From DAMCZI01 sp032095175 (lineage in GTDB: Bacteria > Bacillota > Clostridia > Clostridiales > Caloramatoraceae), in NCBI GenBank assembly GCA_032095175.1, contig DAMCZI010000008.1, positions 1-64,000 on the forward strand: a DNA stretch of 64,000 nt. The letters run 5' to 3'. Numbering within the stretch: the stretch's first letter is position 1; every line of letters starts with the position of its first letter. The notes beneath the pieces are model-generated. The model was not told the DNA's origin and made no database searches. It was given only the letters and a program-made list of their open reading frames with translations. The position numbers were made by a program, and so were the translations under genes. Positions 50,939-59,733 of this stretch are shown piece by piece.

Positions 50939-51766
50939 CTAATTTTGCTTCATTATTTCATTAAGCAGATTTCTTGCCTTAAGTATATCCACCTTTTGCT
51001 GCGGTCCTGAAATTTCCCTTTCTATTATAAGAGCACCATTAAATCCATATTTATGGAGCTTCTTAATCAACTCAGGGAAATTCACCAATCCATCACCTAT
51101 TGGCTTTTCTTCACCTAACTCCCTGCCATCTACAGGGTATACTCCATCCTTTACATGTACATTTTTTACTCTATCCTTGTATATGTCAACAGCATCCACA
51201 GGGTTTGCCTTTCCATACATTAAAAGATTTGCTGGATCAAGGTTTATTCCAAGGTTATCAAGACCGACATCTTCCATTATCCTTATAAGAGTTATTGGCG
51301 TCTCCTGGCCTGTTTCAAAATTAAAGTTTAGTCCAAGCCTTCTGCAGTAGGCTGCTACCTCCCTTACAGCAATAACAGTGTCATAATATTCCTGTGATGA
51401 AGGGTTTTCAGGTATAAATCCAACATGTGTTGTTATTCCAGAAACTCCAATCATCTTTGCAAAATCGGCACCCTTCTTAAGGCAGTTTATTCTTTCTGCA
51501 CGGTATGATGCAGGAACAAGACCAAGAGTTATTGGTCCCTCAATAAAGTTCCAATAAGTAGGTGGTGTCCATCCAGCCCATAAATCCGTTATCTTTATTC
51601 CCTCATCCATTATATCCATAAGCTTCTTTGCATTTTCCTCAGTATACATATCCATATTCCAGCAGTTTACCTGACAGGTATCTATACCAAGATCCTTTAT
51701 CAAGTTTGCTCCCCCTTCAACAAGGTCCCTAATGGATACTATAACTCCAACAGATAAATCATACAT
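50939..51766 (-). CDS. Sugar phosphate isomerase/epimerase 2 (TIM barrel)
   Basis: 275 residues, ATG with TGGAGGGAT. Xylose-isomerase-like TIM barrel: DLSVGVIVSIRDLVEGGANL, IGVSGITTHVGFIPEN, LNFNFETGQETPITL (metal Glu), LGINLDPANLLMYGKANPVD (Asp), RVKNVHVKDGVYPVDG (His) and ALIIEREISGPQQ (Glu). All expected metal ligands are present. It is divergently placed from the dehydrogenases, but its promoter has the same GACCAAAAGT box as the first isomerase, so both are probably controlled by the AraC regulator at 46506. Confidence 0.88.
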   Translation of the reverse strand: MYDLSVGVIVSIRDLVEGGANLIKDLGIDTCQVNCWNMDMYTEENAKKLMDIMDEGIKITDLWAGWTPPTYWNFIEGPITLGLVPASYRAERINCLKKGADFAKMIGVSGITTHVGFIPENPSSQEYYDTVIAVREVAAYCRRLGLNFNFETGQETPITLIRIMEDVGLDNLGINLDPANLLMYGKANPVDAVDIYKDRVKNVHVKDGVYPVDGRELGEEKPIGDGLVNFPELIKKLHKYGFNGALIIEREISGPQQKVDILKARNLLNEIMKQN

Positions 51767-51853
51767 AACAATCCCTCCAACAAACCATACTCAAACTATT
51801 TTACTATTCTTTTATAATAAAATAGTATTATTTTTACAATAATATAGCTTTAC

Positions 51854-51883
51854 CAATTAAGTCGATTTATTTATACTTTTGGT
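51854..51883 (-). promoter_or_regulatory. Putative AraC-regulator box 2
   Basis: On the minus strand: GACCAAAAGT-at-AAATAA-atcg-ACTTAATT, about 88 bases before the isomerase start. It matches box 1 at 47542-47571 in sequence, spacing and orientation to the gene. Confidence 0.65.
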
Positions 51884-52019
51884 CAGAGATGAAGTATTGG
51901 ATGTAATTTTGTGTAATTTTCTTTACAATCCCATTACATTCATGTAATATTCATACATATTGTGTAAATATATGTTATGATTTGTTATATAAATATTTCC
52001 ATGTTGGGGAGGGGAATTT

Positions 52020-55000
52020 ATGAATTTAAACAAAATCAAAAAAAATCTTTCATTGCTTCTTGTCCTGTTATACTTCGTAATCTTGCTTCCAACTCAGGGA
52101 CTTGCAGCAACTAATACTGATCTGCACCTTGGCTATCACTACTACGGATTTGATTTTGAATCTCAAAAAGAAGTCTCAGAACTTGATGCGACAGTTATGC
52201 AATTTACACACTCCAAAACTGGAACAAAACTTGTATACGTTGATACAGACGACGACAACAAAGTATTTACAATAGGATTTAGAACTCCAATAAAGAACAG
52301 CACAGGTGTAAACCACATATTAGAACACTCTGTACTATGCGGTTCAAAGAATTATCCTGTAAAGGATCCATTTCTAATTATGATATCTCAATCTCTTAAT
52401 ACTTACCTAAATGCTTATACCAGCATAGATTTTACAGCATATCCTGTAGCAAGTAAAAATGATAAGGACTTTTATAATTTAATGGGAATTTATCTTGATG
52501 CAGTATTTAATCCAAGTATACTAACTAACAAGAACATATTCATGCAGGAAGGCTGGCGTTATGAGCTAGCATCAAAGGATGCTCCACTAAAGTTAAATGG
52601 TATAGTATATAACGAAATGAAAGGTGTATTTTCACAGCCAGATAGGATTCTTGGTTATGAAATAAACAAATCCCTTTATCCAGACACAATGTACAAATAT
52701 GTATCTGGTGGAGACCCTGAGAATATACCAGATTTAACCTATGAAGAATTCGTTAATACACATAAAGCATTATATCATCCATCAAATAGTATAATTTATC
52801 TTTATGGAAAAATGGATATAAGAAAGGCCCTGGATTTTATAGATAAAGGATACTTAAGAGGTTTTGATAAAGCTGAACCACAGAAATTTGAAGAGCAAAA
52901 AGCATTCGATAAGAGAAATGTTCTTGTTTCTGAATACTCAGTAGCAAAGGATGCTTCTATTGAGGATAAAACATATCTAGCTTTAAATTATGTAATTGGT
53001 AAACCTGCTGATAAGGAAAATGTAGTAGCATTTTCAATTCTTGATAACCTTCTTTTTGGCGATGCTTCACCATTTAAAAAGGCACTTGATGAAAAGAAAT
53101 TTGGTTCTACTGTAAAAAGCTCCTATGACGCTTTTATGCTTCAGCCTTCATACAGCATAATAGTTGAAAATTCCAATGAAAGTGTCAAGGATGATTTTCA
53201 AAAAACAGTTGATGAAGAATTAAGGAAAATAGTTAAGGACGGATTTAGCAAAGACTTCATTAATGCAACCATAAACAATTATGAATTTACAAATAAAAAG
53301 CAAAATTCAAGTGCAGAAAGAGGACTAAGCTATAATGACTCAATGATTCTTTCATGGAACTATGGTGGAGACCCAACTCTTTATCTTGGCGAAAACGATG
53401 TATTAGCTAAAATAAAGAAAGCTGTTGATGATAAATATTTTGAAAAATTGATTGAAAAGGCACTTTTAAATAACAACCATTCATCACTTGTAGTACTTAA
53501 GCCAGTTCCTGGACTTGATGCTAAAAAGGAAGAGGAACTCAATAAGAAGCTTGCTGACTATAAAGCAAAGCTGACAGATGAAGAAATAAATACAATTATA
53601 AAAGAGAATCAAGACCTGGTTAAATGGCAGGAAACTCCTGATACAGAGGAACAATTAAAATCAATTCCAACACTTTCTATATCAGACATTAATAAGGAAC
53701 CAGAAATAACTCCAACAGAGGAAAAGAAAGTAAAGGATGTTACTGTATTAAGTCATCCTATATTTACAAACGACATTACACATTCAAATCTGTATTTTGA
53801 TGCTTCAAAGATTCCTCAGGATAAGATTTTTTATCTTCATCTTTTAGGACAAGTTCTTGGAAGAGTAGGAACTGAAAAATACAGTAGAGATGAATTATCA
53901 ACAGAAATGTCTAATAATATCGGAGACTTTAATGTAAGTACAATGGGATACTGGAAATATAATGCTGATGGAGCATATGTTCCAAAGACAAACGTTTATT
54001 TCAGCTCACTTGATGAAAATATGCCAAAGGCATTTGATATTGTTGATGAAATACTTAACAAAAGTAAATTCGATAGTAAAGAAGACTTAAAAAATATAAT
54101 TCAGGAAACAAGATCAAACTTTGAAAATACTATAATGTCAAGCGGACATATAGTTGGTATTGACAGATTAAACTCATATTTTTCAGAGGCTGGTAAATAC
54201 AATCAAACAACATCATTAGACTTCTATAACTTTATATGTGATCTTGACAAAAACTTTGATAAAAAATCAGATGAAGCTATAAAAAATCTCAATGAAGTTA
54301 AGGACATAATATTTAACAAAAATGGTCTTCTAGCAAGCTACACAGGAGATAAAGAAAAATACGATAATTTTGAAAAGAATTTCTCAGCATTTGTTGATAA
54401 GCTGAACAGCAAGGTACTTCCTGCTCAGACATATAAGTTTGATTTTTCAAATAAGAATGAAGGTATAATGATACCATCAAAGGTGCAATATGTTATTAAA
54501 GGTTACAACTATAATGAATTAGGCTATAAATACAATGGCAGCATGCAGGTTCTTATGAACATTTTAAGCAATGACTATATGTGGCCAGAGATAAGAGTAA
54601 AAGGCGGAGCATACGGTGGAAATTTCACATTATCAAAATCAGGTTTCTTTGCATTCTATTCATACCGTGATCCTAATTTAAAGGAAAGCCTCAATGTATA
54701 TGACAATGCTGCAGAGTTTATTAGAAACTTTAAAGCCACCGATGAAGAAATGAAAAATTACATCATTGGCGCAATAGGCGGAATGGATTACCTAAAGAAC
54801 CCAGCAGATAAAGGTAGTATAGCAGACTCTAATTATATAAGAGGCATAACCGATGAAGACCTAAAAGCAGAAAGACTTGAGGTTCTAAATACTAAGGCTT
54901 CTGATATTGTTAAATATGCTGATATGATTGAAAAGGCTATGAAGGAAAACTACCACTGCACAATAGGAAACGAAAAGAAAATAACTGAAAATAAAGGTGT

Positions 55001-55034
55001 ATTCAATAGCATAAAGAACGGATTAAACGAATAA
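52020..55034 (+). CDS. Secreted M16C-family (insulinase/presequence-protease-like) metalloprotease
   Basis: 1004 residues, ATG with GGGGAGGGG. Signal peptide LSLLLVLLYFVILLPTQGLAA is unusual, since most bacterial M16C (HypA/CYM1-like) enzymes are cytoplasmic. Inverted zinc motif HxxEH in GVNHILEHSVLCGS (His99, Glu102, His103), with the distal Glu in GIVYNEMKGVFS. The M16C-associated middle domain is at about 480-700, and two further inactive M16 domains follow (IRVKGGAYGG in the last). It degrades short peptides in a closed chamber. An M18 aminopeptidase follows about 200 bases downstream, which suggests peptide scavenging. Confidence 0.93.
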   Translation: MNLNKIKKNLSLLLVLLYFVILLPTQGLAATNTDLHLGYHYYGFDFESQKEVSELDATVMQFTHSKTGTKLVYVDTDDDNKVFTIGFRTPIKNSTGVNHILEHSVLCGSKNYPVKDPFLIMISQSLNTYLNAYTSIDFTAYPVASKNDKDFYNLMGIYLDAVFNPSILTNKNIFMQEGWRYELASKDAPLKLNGIVYNEMKGVFSQPDRILGYEINKSLYPDTMYKYVSGGDPENIPDLTYEEFVNTHKALYHPSNSIIYLYGKMDIRKALDFIDKGYLRGFDKAEPQKFEEQKAFDKRNVLVSEYSVAKDASIEDKTYLALNYVIGKPADKENVVAFSILDNLLFGDASPFKKALDEKKFGSTVKSSYDAFMLQPSYSIIVENSNESVKDDFQKTVDEELRKIVKDGFSKDFINATINNYEFTNKKQNSSAERGLSYNDSMILSWNYGGDPTLYLGENDVLAKIKKAVDDKYFEKLIEKALLNNNHSSLVVLKPVPGLDAKKEEELNKKLADYKAKLTDEEINTIIKENQDLVKWQETPDTEEQLKSIPTLSISDINKEPEITPTEEKKVKDVTVLSHPIFTNDITHSNLYFDASKIPQDKIFYLHLLGQVLGRVGTEKYSRDELSTEMSNNIGDFNVSTMGYWKYNADGAYVPKTNVYFSSLDENMPKAFDIVDEILNKSKFDSKEDLKNIIQETRSNFENTIMSSGHIVGIDRLNSYFSEAGKYNQTTSLDFYNFICDLDKNFDKKSDEAIKNLNEVKDIIFNKNGLLASYTGDKEKYDNFEKNFSAFVDKLNSKVLPAQTYKFDFSNKNEGIMIPSKVQYVIKGYNYNELGYKYNGSMQVLMNILSNDYMWPEIRVKGGAYGGNFTLSKSGFFAFYSYRDPNLKESLNVYDNAAEFIRNFKATDEEMKNYIIGAIGGMDYLKNPADKGSIADSNYIRGITDEDLKAERLEVLNTKASDIVKYADMIEKAMKENYHCTIGNEKKITENKGVFNSIKNGLNE

Positions 55035-55240
55035 ACACCTCATGCTTAATGTAAATTAGCTGTTTCAAATAATAAAGCAGGTACATGATAAATCAAATTT
55101 TATCGTGTACCTGCTTTTACTATATAAAGAGAATATTATTAATAATTTCCCAAAATTTCTATAAGAAAATACTCCTCTATCCCCATTTTCCTTTTTTCAA
55201 TGATATAATTATATTATCAAATGGTATAGGAGGTATCTGT

Positions 55241-56542
55241 ATGAGAGAAGAATTAAAGCTGGCACAGGATCTTATTGATTTTATATATGATAGTCCAAGC
55301 CAGTTCCATGTTGTAGAAAACCTAAAAAACACCCTAAAGGGAAATGGCTTTAAAGAACTTGATATTAGGGAAAGATGGAACCTTGAAAAGGGAGGAAGCT
55401 ATTTTACAACTAAGAATGACTCTGCACTTGTTGCATTTAGAGTTGGAACAGGTGATGTTGAGAAGGATGGTTTTAGAATAATTGGTGCCCATACCGACTC
55501 ACCAACCTTTAGAATAAAACCAAGACCTGAAATGGTTTCAGAAGGTACATATCTTAAGCTTAATACAGAGGTTTATGGCGGTCCAATACTTAATACTTGG
55601 ATGGACAGGCCCCTTTCAATAGCAGGTAGAATCAGCGTAAAGTCAGAAAATCCACTATATCCAGAGACAGTTCTTGTAAACATTAAAAAGCCTATTCTTA
55701 TAATACCTAATCTTGCAATACATATGAACAGAAAGGCTAATGAAGGATTTGAACTTAACCGCCAGAAGGATACGCTTCCACTGGTTGGAATGATAAATGA
55801 TAGTCTTGAAAAGGACAACTATCTTTTAAAGCTTGTTTCTGAATCAACAGGAGTTAAGCTTGATGATATTCTTGATTTCGACCTATTCCTTTGTGAATAT
55901 GAAAAGGGCTCAATAATAGGTGCAAATGATGAGTTCATATCCTGCGGAAAGCTTGATGACCTATCATTAGTACATGCAGGAATAAATGCTATTATAAATA
56001 CAAAGCCTGCACTATCAACAAATGTAATGGTTTGCTTTGATAATGAAGAGGTAGGAAGCAGTACAAAACAGGGTGCTGCATCACCTATGCTTAAAACAAT
56101 ACTTGAAAGAATAGCATTCTCTCTAGGAAAGGATAAAGAGGACTTCTTTAGAGCTCTTTATAGTTCATTTATAATATCAGGCGATAATGCACATGCAGTG
56201 CATCCAAACGTTCCAGAGAAGGCTGACCCTGTAAGCAGACCTCTAATAAATAAGGGACCAGCAATAAAAATAAGCGCCAGCCAATCATATACATCAGACA
56301 GCGATTCATCTTCTGTATATACTGCTATATGCCAAAAAGCTGGAGTTCCTGTTCAAAAGTTTGTTAACCGTTCCGATGAAAGAGGCGGTTCAACAATAGG
56401 ACCAATATCTTCAACACAGCTTGATATTCGTTCCGTTGATATGGGAAATCCAATACTTGCAATGCACTCAGTAAGAGAGCTTGGAGGAGTAATGGATCAG
56501 ATGTATGCACAGAAATCCTTTGAGGAGTTCTATAGATTATAA
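55241..56542 (+). CDS. M18-family aminopeptidase
   Basis: 433 residues from the ATG at 55241 (AGGAGGTAT); the frame is open upstream without a site. Metal-binding and catalytic motifs of M18 (aspartyl aminopeptidase/ApeB type): IIGAHTDSPTFRIKPRP, CGKLDDLSLVHAGINA, CFDNEEVGSSTKQGA and ISGDNAHAVHPNVPEKAD. The C-terminal His is in LAMHSVRELGGV. It removes N-terminal residues in the cytoplasm and is normally a large homo-oligomer. It is monocistronic with a terminator. Confidence 0.93.
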   Translation: MREELKLAQDLIDFIYDSPSQFHVVENLKNTLKGNGFKELDIRERWNLEKGGSYFTTKNDSALVAFRVGTGDVEKDGFRIIGAHTDSPTFRIKPRPEMVSEGTYLKLNTEVYGGPILNTWMDRPLSIAGRISVKSENPLYPETVLVNIKKPILIIPNLAIHMNRKANEGFELNRQKDTLPLVGMINDSLEKDNYLLKLVSESTGVKLDDILDFDLFLCEYEKGSIIGANDEFISCGKLDDLSLVHAGINAIINTKPALSTNVMVCFDNEEVGSSTKQGAASPMLKTILERIAFSLGKDKEDFFRALYSSFIISGDNAHAVHPNVPEKADPVSRPLINKGPAIKISASQSYTSDSDSSSVYTAICQKAGVPVQKFVNRSDERGGSTIGPISSTQLDIRSVDMGNPILAMHSVRELGGVMDQMYAQKSFEEFYRL

Positions 56543-56550
56543 TAGCCATT

Positions 56551-56577
56551 AAAAGCAGGTTTATCCTGCTTTTTTTA
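56551..56577 (+). terminator. Terminator of the M18 gene
   Basis: AAAAGCAGG-tttat-CCTGCTTTTTTT, 9 bases past the stop codon. Confidence 0.85.
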
Positions 56578-56677
56578 TTTTTTCACTCATTTAAAAACAA
56601 TAGAATGTTTTGTACTGTTATTTTAATATATATAAATAGCATTCAATACACAAGCAATTTATGAAAGGGCGATTATT

Positions 56678-57658
56678 ATTATTAGAACATCTGTAAACAG
56701 AGATTACACCATAGACATTTTAAGGGGAATCGCAGTTTTTACTATGGTTGAGGCTAATATGGGAGCTGAACTTCTTTTAAAAAATCCCCCATTACTATTG
56801 AGGCTTTATGGTTCCTTTGCTGCCCCTATTTTTATACTTATTTCTGGGATGATGATATCATATGCATGCAAAAATAGAAAACACACCTTTCTTTACTTCT
56901 TAAAAAAAGGAGCTTTGCTTATATTAATTGCTGCGCTTATTGATATATTGATAATGAGGGTTTTACCCTTTACATCCATGGATGTACTCTATCTAATAGG
57001 GCTTTCAATGCCATTGGCATATCTCTTTGAAAAAACAGATTTATCATTTGAAGTACTAATCATAATATTAATTTTTTCTCTAACACCATTTTTGCAGCAT
57101 CTTTTAGGGTATACCAGCTTTCCTCTTCCACTCTCGATAAAAGGTGGGTTATATCAATATCCTCTGTTTAAGGTAGTTATACAAAAGCGCTGGATTATTG
57201 ATGGCTGGTTTCCAATATTCCCATGGATAGGGTTTTCATTTCTCGGTATAATACTGGGAAAGCTAAGGATTAAGTATGGAAACTTTAAAAATCAATTATT
57301 CTTACTCTTTGGAATTATCCCTTTAGCACTTGGTTCATTTATCTGGGCAAGGCATCCTGGAAAACTTTTAATACGTGGAGGCTATAGTGAACTATTCTAC
57401 CCTCCAACACTTGGGTACGTTATCTTTTCAATTGGACTTATATTTCTACTATTCTTTATAGTAGACTACACAGCTAACAATGTTATCTATAAACCCTTCA
57501 TAACACTTGGACAATTTAGTCTGCATATTTATATCTTTCATATTGCTTTAGGCAATTTTTTAAAACACACAATTGGGCCTCAATCTTTATTAAGTTTTAT
57601 CTTAATATACATTCTCACAATAACATCTATCATCACAGCTTCAAGACTTTTAAAGTAA
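56678..57658 (+). CDS. Acyltransferase-like multipass membrane protein (DUF1624/HGSNAT type), apparent ATT start
   Basis: About 326 residues if translation begins at the ATT at 56678 (AAAGGG 8 bases upstream). The first ATG (56744) would remove the family-typical N-terminus NRDYTIDILRGIAVFTMVEA. No ATG, GTG or TTG occurs in frame between the upstream stop (56633) and 56744. Roughly eight to ten transmembrane helices follow, with SFAAPIFILISGMMISYACK, DVLYLIGLSMPLAYLF and the late FSLHIYIFHIALGNFL. Related proteins transfer acetyl groups across membranes to glycans. The substrate is unknown. No neighbour informs its role. Confidence 0.75.
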   Translation: MIRTSVNRDYTIDILRGIAVFTMVEANMGAELLLKNPPLLLRLYGSFAAPIFILISGMMISYACKNRKHTFLYFLKKGALLILIAALIDILIMRVLPFTSMDVLYLIGLSMPLAYLFEKTDLSFEVLIIILIFSLTPFLQHLLGYTSFPLPLSIKGGLYQYPLFKVVIQKRWIIDGWFPIFPWIGFSFLGIILGKLRIKYGNFKNQLFLLFGIIPLALGSFIWARHPGKLLIRGGYSELFYPPTLGYVIFSIGLIFLLFFIVDYTANNVIYKPFITLGQFSLHIYIFHIALGNFLKHTIGPQSLLSFILIYILTITSIITASRLLK

Positions 57659-57660
57659 GG

Positions 57661-57746
57661 AAAGGGGCTGTCGCACTAACGAATATTATCCCCTTAAGTG
57701 CCTGGCACTTTTGAAAGTTATTTTTGTTAGTGTGAACCGCCCCTTA
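57661..57746. mobile_element. IS1182-derived MITE-like element
   Basis: AAGGGGCTGTCGCACTAAC at the left and, reverse-complemented, AAGGGGCGGTTCACACTAAC at the right form imperfect ~19-bp terminal inverted repeats. The left repeat equals the terminus of the IS1182 remnant (9500-9516). Only about 45 bases lie between, including a REP-type palindrome AAGTGCCTGGCACTT (57696-57710). It is non-autonomous and sits between convergent genes. Confidence 0.7.
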
Positions 57747-57826
57747 ATAATTTTTGTTTCACCATAGGAGTATTACATTTTAATCAATGTAAAAATTCTC
57801 TGTAAATTCTTATAGTTTTAAACATA

Positions 57827-58495
57827 CTACTTTTGCACAATAACATTCCATTTTGTATATGGGAATGGATTATCTGAATAAAGAATTTTTTCATCTATGT
57901 ATGTTACAACAATATCTGCCAAACTGATAATTTTCCATTTTTTGAATAAGTCTCTTACTTCCTTTTCATCAAAATAATGATGGGGTACTCCTGCTTCAGG
58001 ACCATCTTCCCTAATAAAAGTATTCTTTTCTATCTCCTTTCCTCTGAGGTCTACTCTACCTGATTTTGTATTAAGCAATGATACCATGAACATACCACCT
58101 TCATAAAGGCTTTCATACACATTATCTACAGCTTTATAAATATTACTAATAGTGTTATGGTGTAAAGCATCCCAAGATACAGCACCATGAAAATTCATAC
58201 CTATAAATAAGTTATCAGTCATGTCTGCTACTTTAAGGGTTGCCTTTAATCCATTGCTTTCCAACCACTTTTGCGTATGATTAATGCCATTTTCAGAAAT
58301 ATCACTTCCATAAGCATTGTGCCCCATCTGGGATATTAGTACAGTATGCCTTCCTGCACCACAGCAAAAGTCCCATATTGATAGTGGTCTGTCAGGAAAT
58401 GTACCCTCAAGAACCTTTACAAACTTATATACTTCTGGCTGTGGTAAAGCAGCAATGAACTTTTCATTTAAAAACAATTCATTCCATGTTGCCAT
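57827..58495 (-). CDS. Class I SAM-dependent methyltransferase
   Basis: 222 residues, ATG with AGAGGGGG. Methyltransferase core: motif I SIWDFCCGAGRHTVLISQMG, motif II acidic GSDISENGI, motif IV AVSWDALHHNTISNIYKAVD and the SLYEGGMFMVSLLNT segment. The small Tellurite-resistance/UbiE-like form cannot be assigned a substrate. N-terminal MATWNELFLNEKFIAALPQP resembles bacterial methyltransferases of the Methyltransf_25 group. Single gene; a long non-coding gap lies upstream. Confidence 0.85.
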   Translation of the reverse strand: MATWNELFLNEKFIAALPQPEVYKFVKVLEGTFPDRPLSIWDFCCGAGRHTVLISQMGHNAYGSDISENGINHTQKWLESNGLKATLKVADMTDNLFIGMNFHGAVSWDALHHNTISNIYKAVDNVYESLYEGGMFMVSLLNTKSGRVDLRGKEIEKNTFIREDGPEAGVPHHYFDEKEVRDLFKKWKIISLADIVVTYIDEKILYSDNPFPYTKWNVIVQK

Positions 58496-58763
58496 TAATT
58501 AACCCCCTCTCATACTAATAATAATAATAAATATTATTATTTTATTGTACAATGAACAGTTGAATATGGAAAATATAGAAGGTATCCTTATATGCTATGA
58601 AGTAATCACACAGGTGAACTTCCATATTATCCTCGTTCTTTCTAAGCTTATCTTGACTAGTTGGGATTTTAGTTCTGAGATATTTATATTGGTGGTACCA
58701 AAAGTACCATAGGTGTGTTGAGGTAACTCAAAAATAGATAATGTATGCTTATTTATGCAAATT
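58496..58763. other. Non-coding gap between two methyltransferase genes
   Basis: About 270 bases without a supported gene: AT-rich repeats (AATAATAATAAT) next to the first methyltransferase start, then mixed sequence with a short palindrome GGTACCAAAAGTACC. A minus-strand frame of about 60 codons exists but lacks a start and a ribosome binding site. It may be decayed coding DNA. Confidence 0.4.
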
Positions 58764-58791
58764 AAACGGTAGATTTTAAAATCTACCGTTT
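58764..58791 (-). terminator. Terminator of the second methyltransferase gene
   Basis: Perfect 14-bp palindrome AAACGGTAGATTTT / AAAATCTACCGTTT with no loop. It is 60 bases beyond the stop codon at 58852 on the minus strand. Confidence 0.65.
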
Positions 58792-58851
58792 TCTACGTAA
58801 TAAAAGAAGATTTAGAATTAAATATCACACATAGTTAGTGTCTTTAGCATT

Positions 58852-59577
58852 TCAACTAATCTTCTTAAGCAGTATGTGGTTATAAAAAGCAATATTTACA
58901 AAATCATCTATACTAGACACTTTCATTTCAAGCTCAAACATTTTCTCCTGCCAAACAGGATCGTATCTGATTTCATTATTTGGGTGCAAACCAAATAATG
59001 ATCTAATTGCGAGCACCTTTTCGATATTAATGTCTAAATCACCTATCCACTCCCTAATATCATTGATACCATAATAATCTACCTCACCGAAATATGCTGC
59101 CTTAGCTTCTCCACCATTGATTAATCTAATTGCCTCATCTAAATTGTTCTCAAAAACAGCCTTCGCCATTATTCTTCCATTATGATTGTGCTTTATAATT
59201 GAAATTATTCCATTAGGTTTAAGCACTCTATAAAATTCTCTAAATATATCCTTTCTTTCTTTTGCATATTCCAGTACATTATGGCATACTACAACATCAA
59301 ATGAATTATCCTGCTGCTGTCTTAATTGTTCAATATCCCCTATAATCTGTTGATAATTATTATCATGCATTCTCATTTCTACCATATCAACATTGGGATC
59401 TATTGCAACTACATCATTGTTCTCTGCTAAATGGTTTGCTGTAATTCCAAGCCCACTTCCAAAATCAAGAATTTTTGAATTAGTTATTTGAGGTAGTTGT
59501 TCCCAAATCAATTTATAGAACATAATCCCCCAGGGTTTTTTCTGAGTTTCAATATATGCTTTTAAATCATTATTCAT
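58852..59577 (-). CDS. Class I SAM-dependent methyltransferase
   Basis: 241 residues, ATG with AAGGAGGAAAAC. Motif I ILDFGSGLGITANHLAEN, acidic loop VVAIDPNVDMVEMRM, motif IV FDVVVCHNVLEYAKERKDIF and FYRVLKPNGIISIIKHNHNG. UbiE/Methyltransf_11-like. No substrate can be assigned; it is not similar enough to the neighbouring methyltransferase to be a duplicate. Single gene. Confidence 0.87.
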   Translation of the reverse strand: MNNDLKAYIETQKKPWGIMFYKLIWEQLPQITNSKILDFGSGLGITANHLAENNDVVAIDPNVDMVEMRMHDNNYQQIIGDIEQLRQQQDNSFDVVVCHNVLEYAKERKDIFREFYRVLKPNGIISIIKHNHNGRIMAKAVFENNLDEAIRLINGGEAKAAYFGEVDYYGINDIREWIGDLDINIEKVLAIRSLFGLHPNNEIRYDPVWQEKMFELEMKVSSIDDFVNIAFYNHILLKKIS

Positions 59578-59733
59578 TTGTTTTCCTCCTTAAATAAATC
59601 ATTATTAGCTCAAAACATTATACAAATTATAACATAATTTTTCAAAATCAATAAATAATTGCACTCAGAGGATAGAAATGTATGATATAATACAAATAAT
59701 TGGCATTATCCTTATTAATCGGAGGTATAGCTT

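Noticed and set aside
52020..56542. M16C protease and M18 aminopeptidase as a peptide-maturation cluster for the radical SAM enzyme
   Set aside because: They are 20 kb apart, with independent promoters and no precursor peptide in either place.
58496..58763. Possible 60-codon minus-strand gene in the methyltransferase gap
   Set aside because: No start codon with a ribosome binding site and no recognisable product in any frame.
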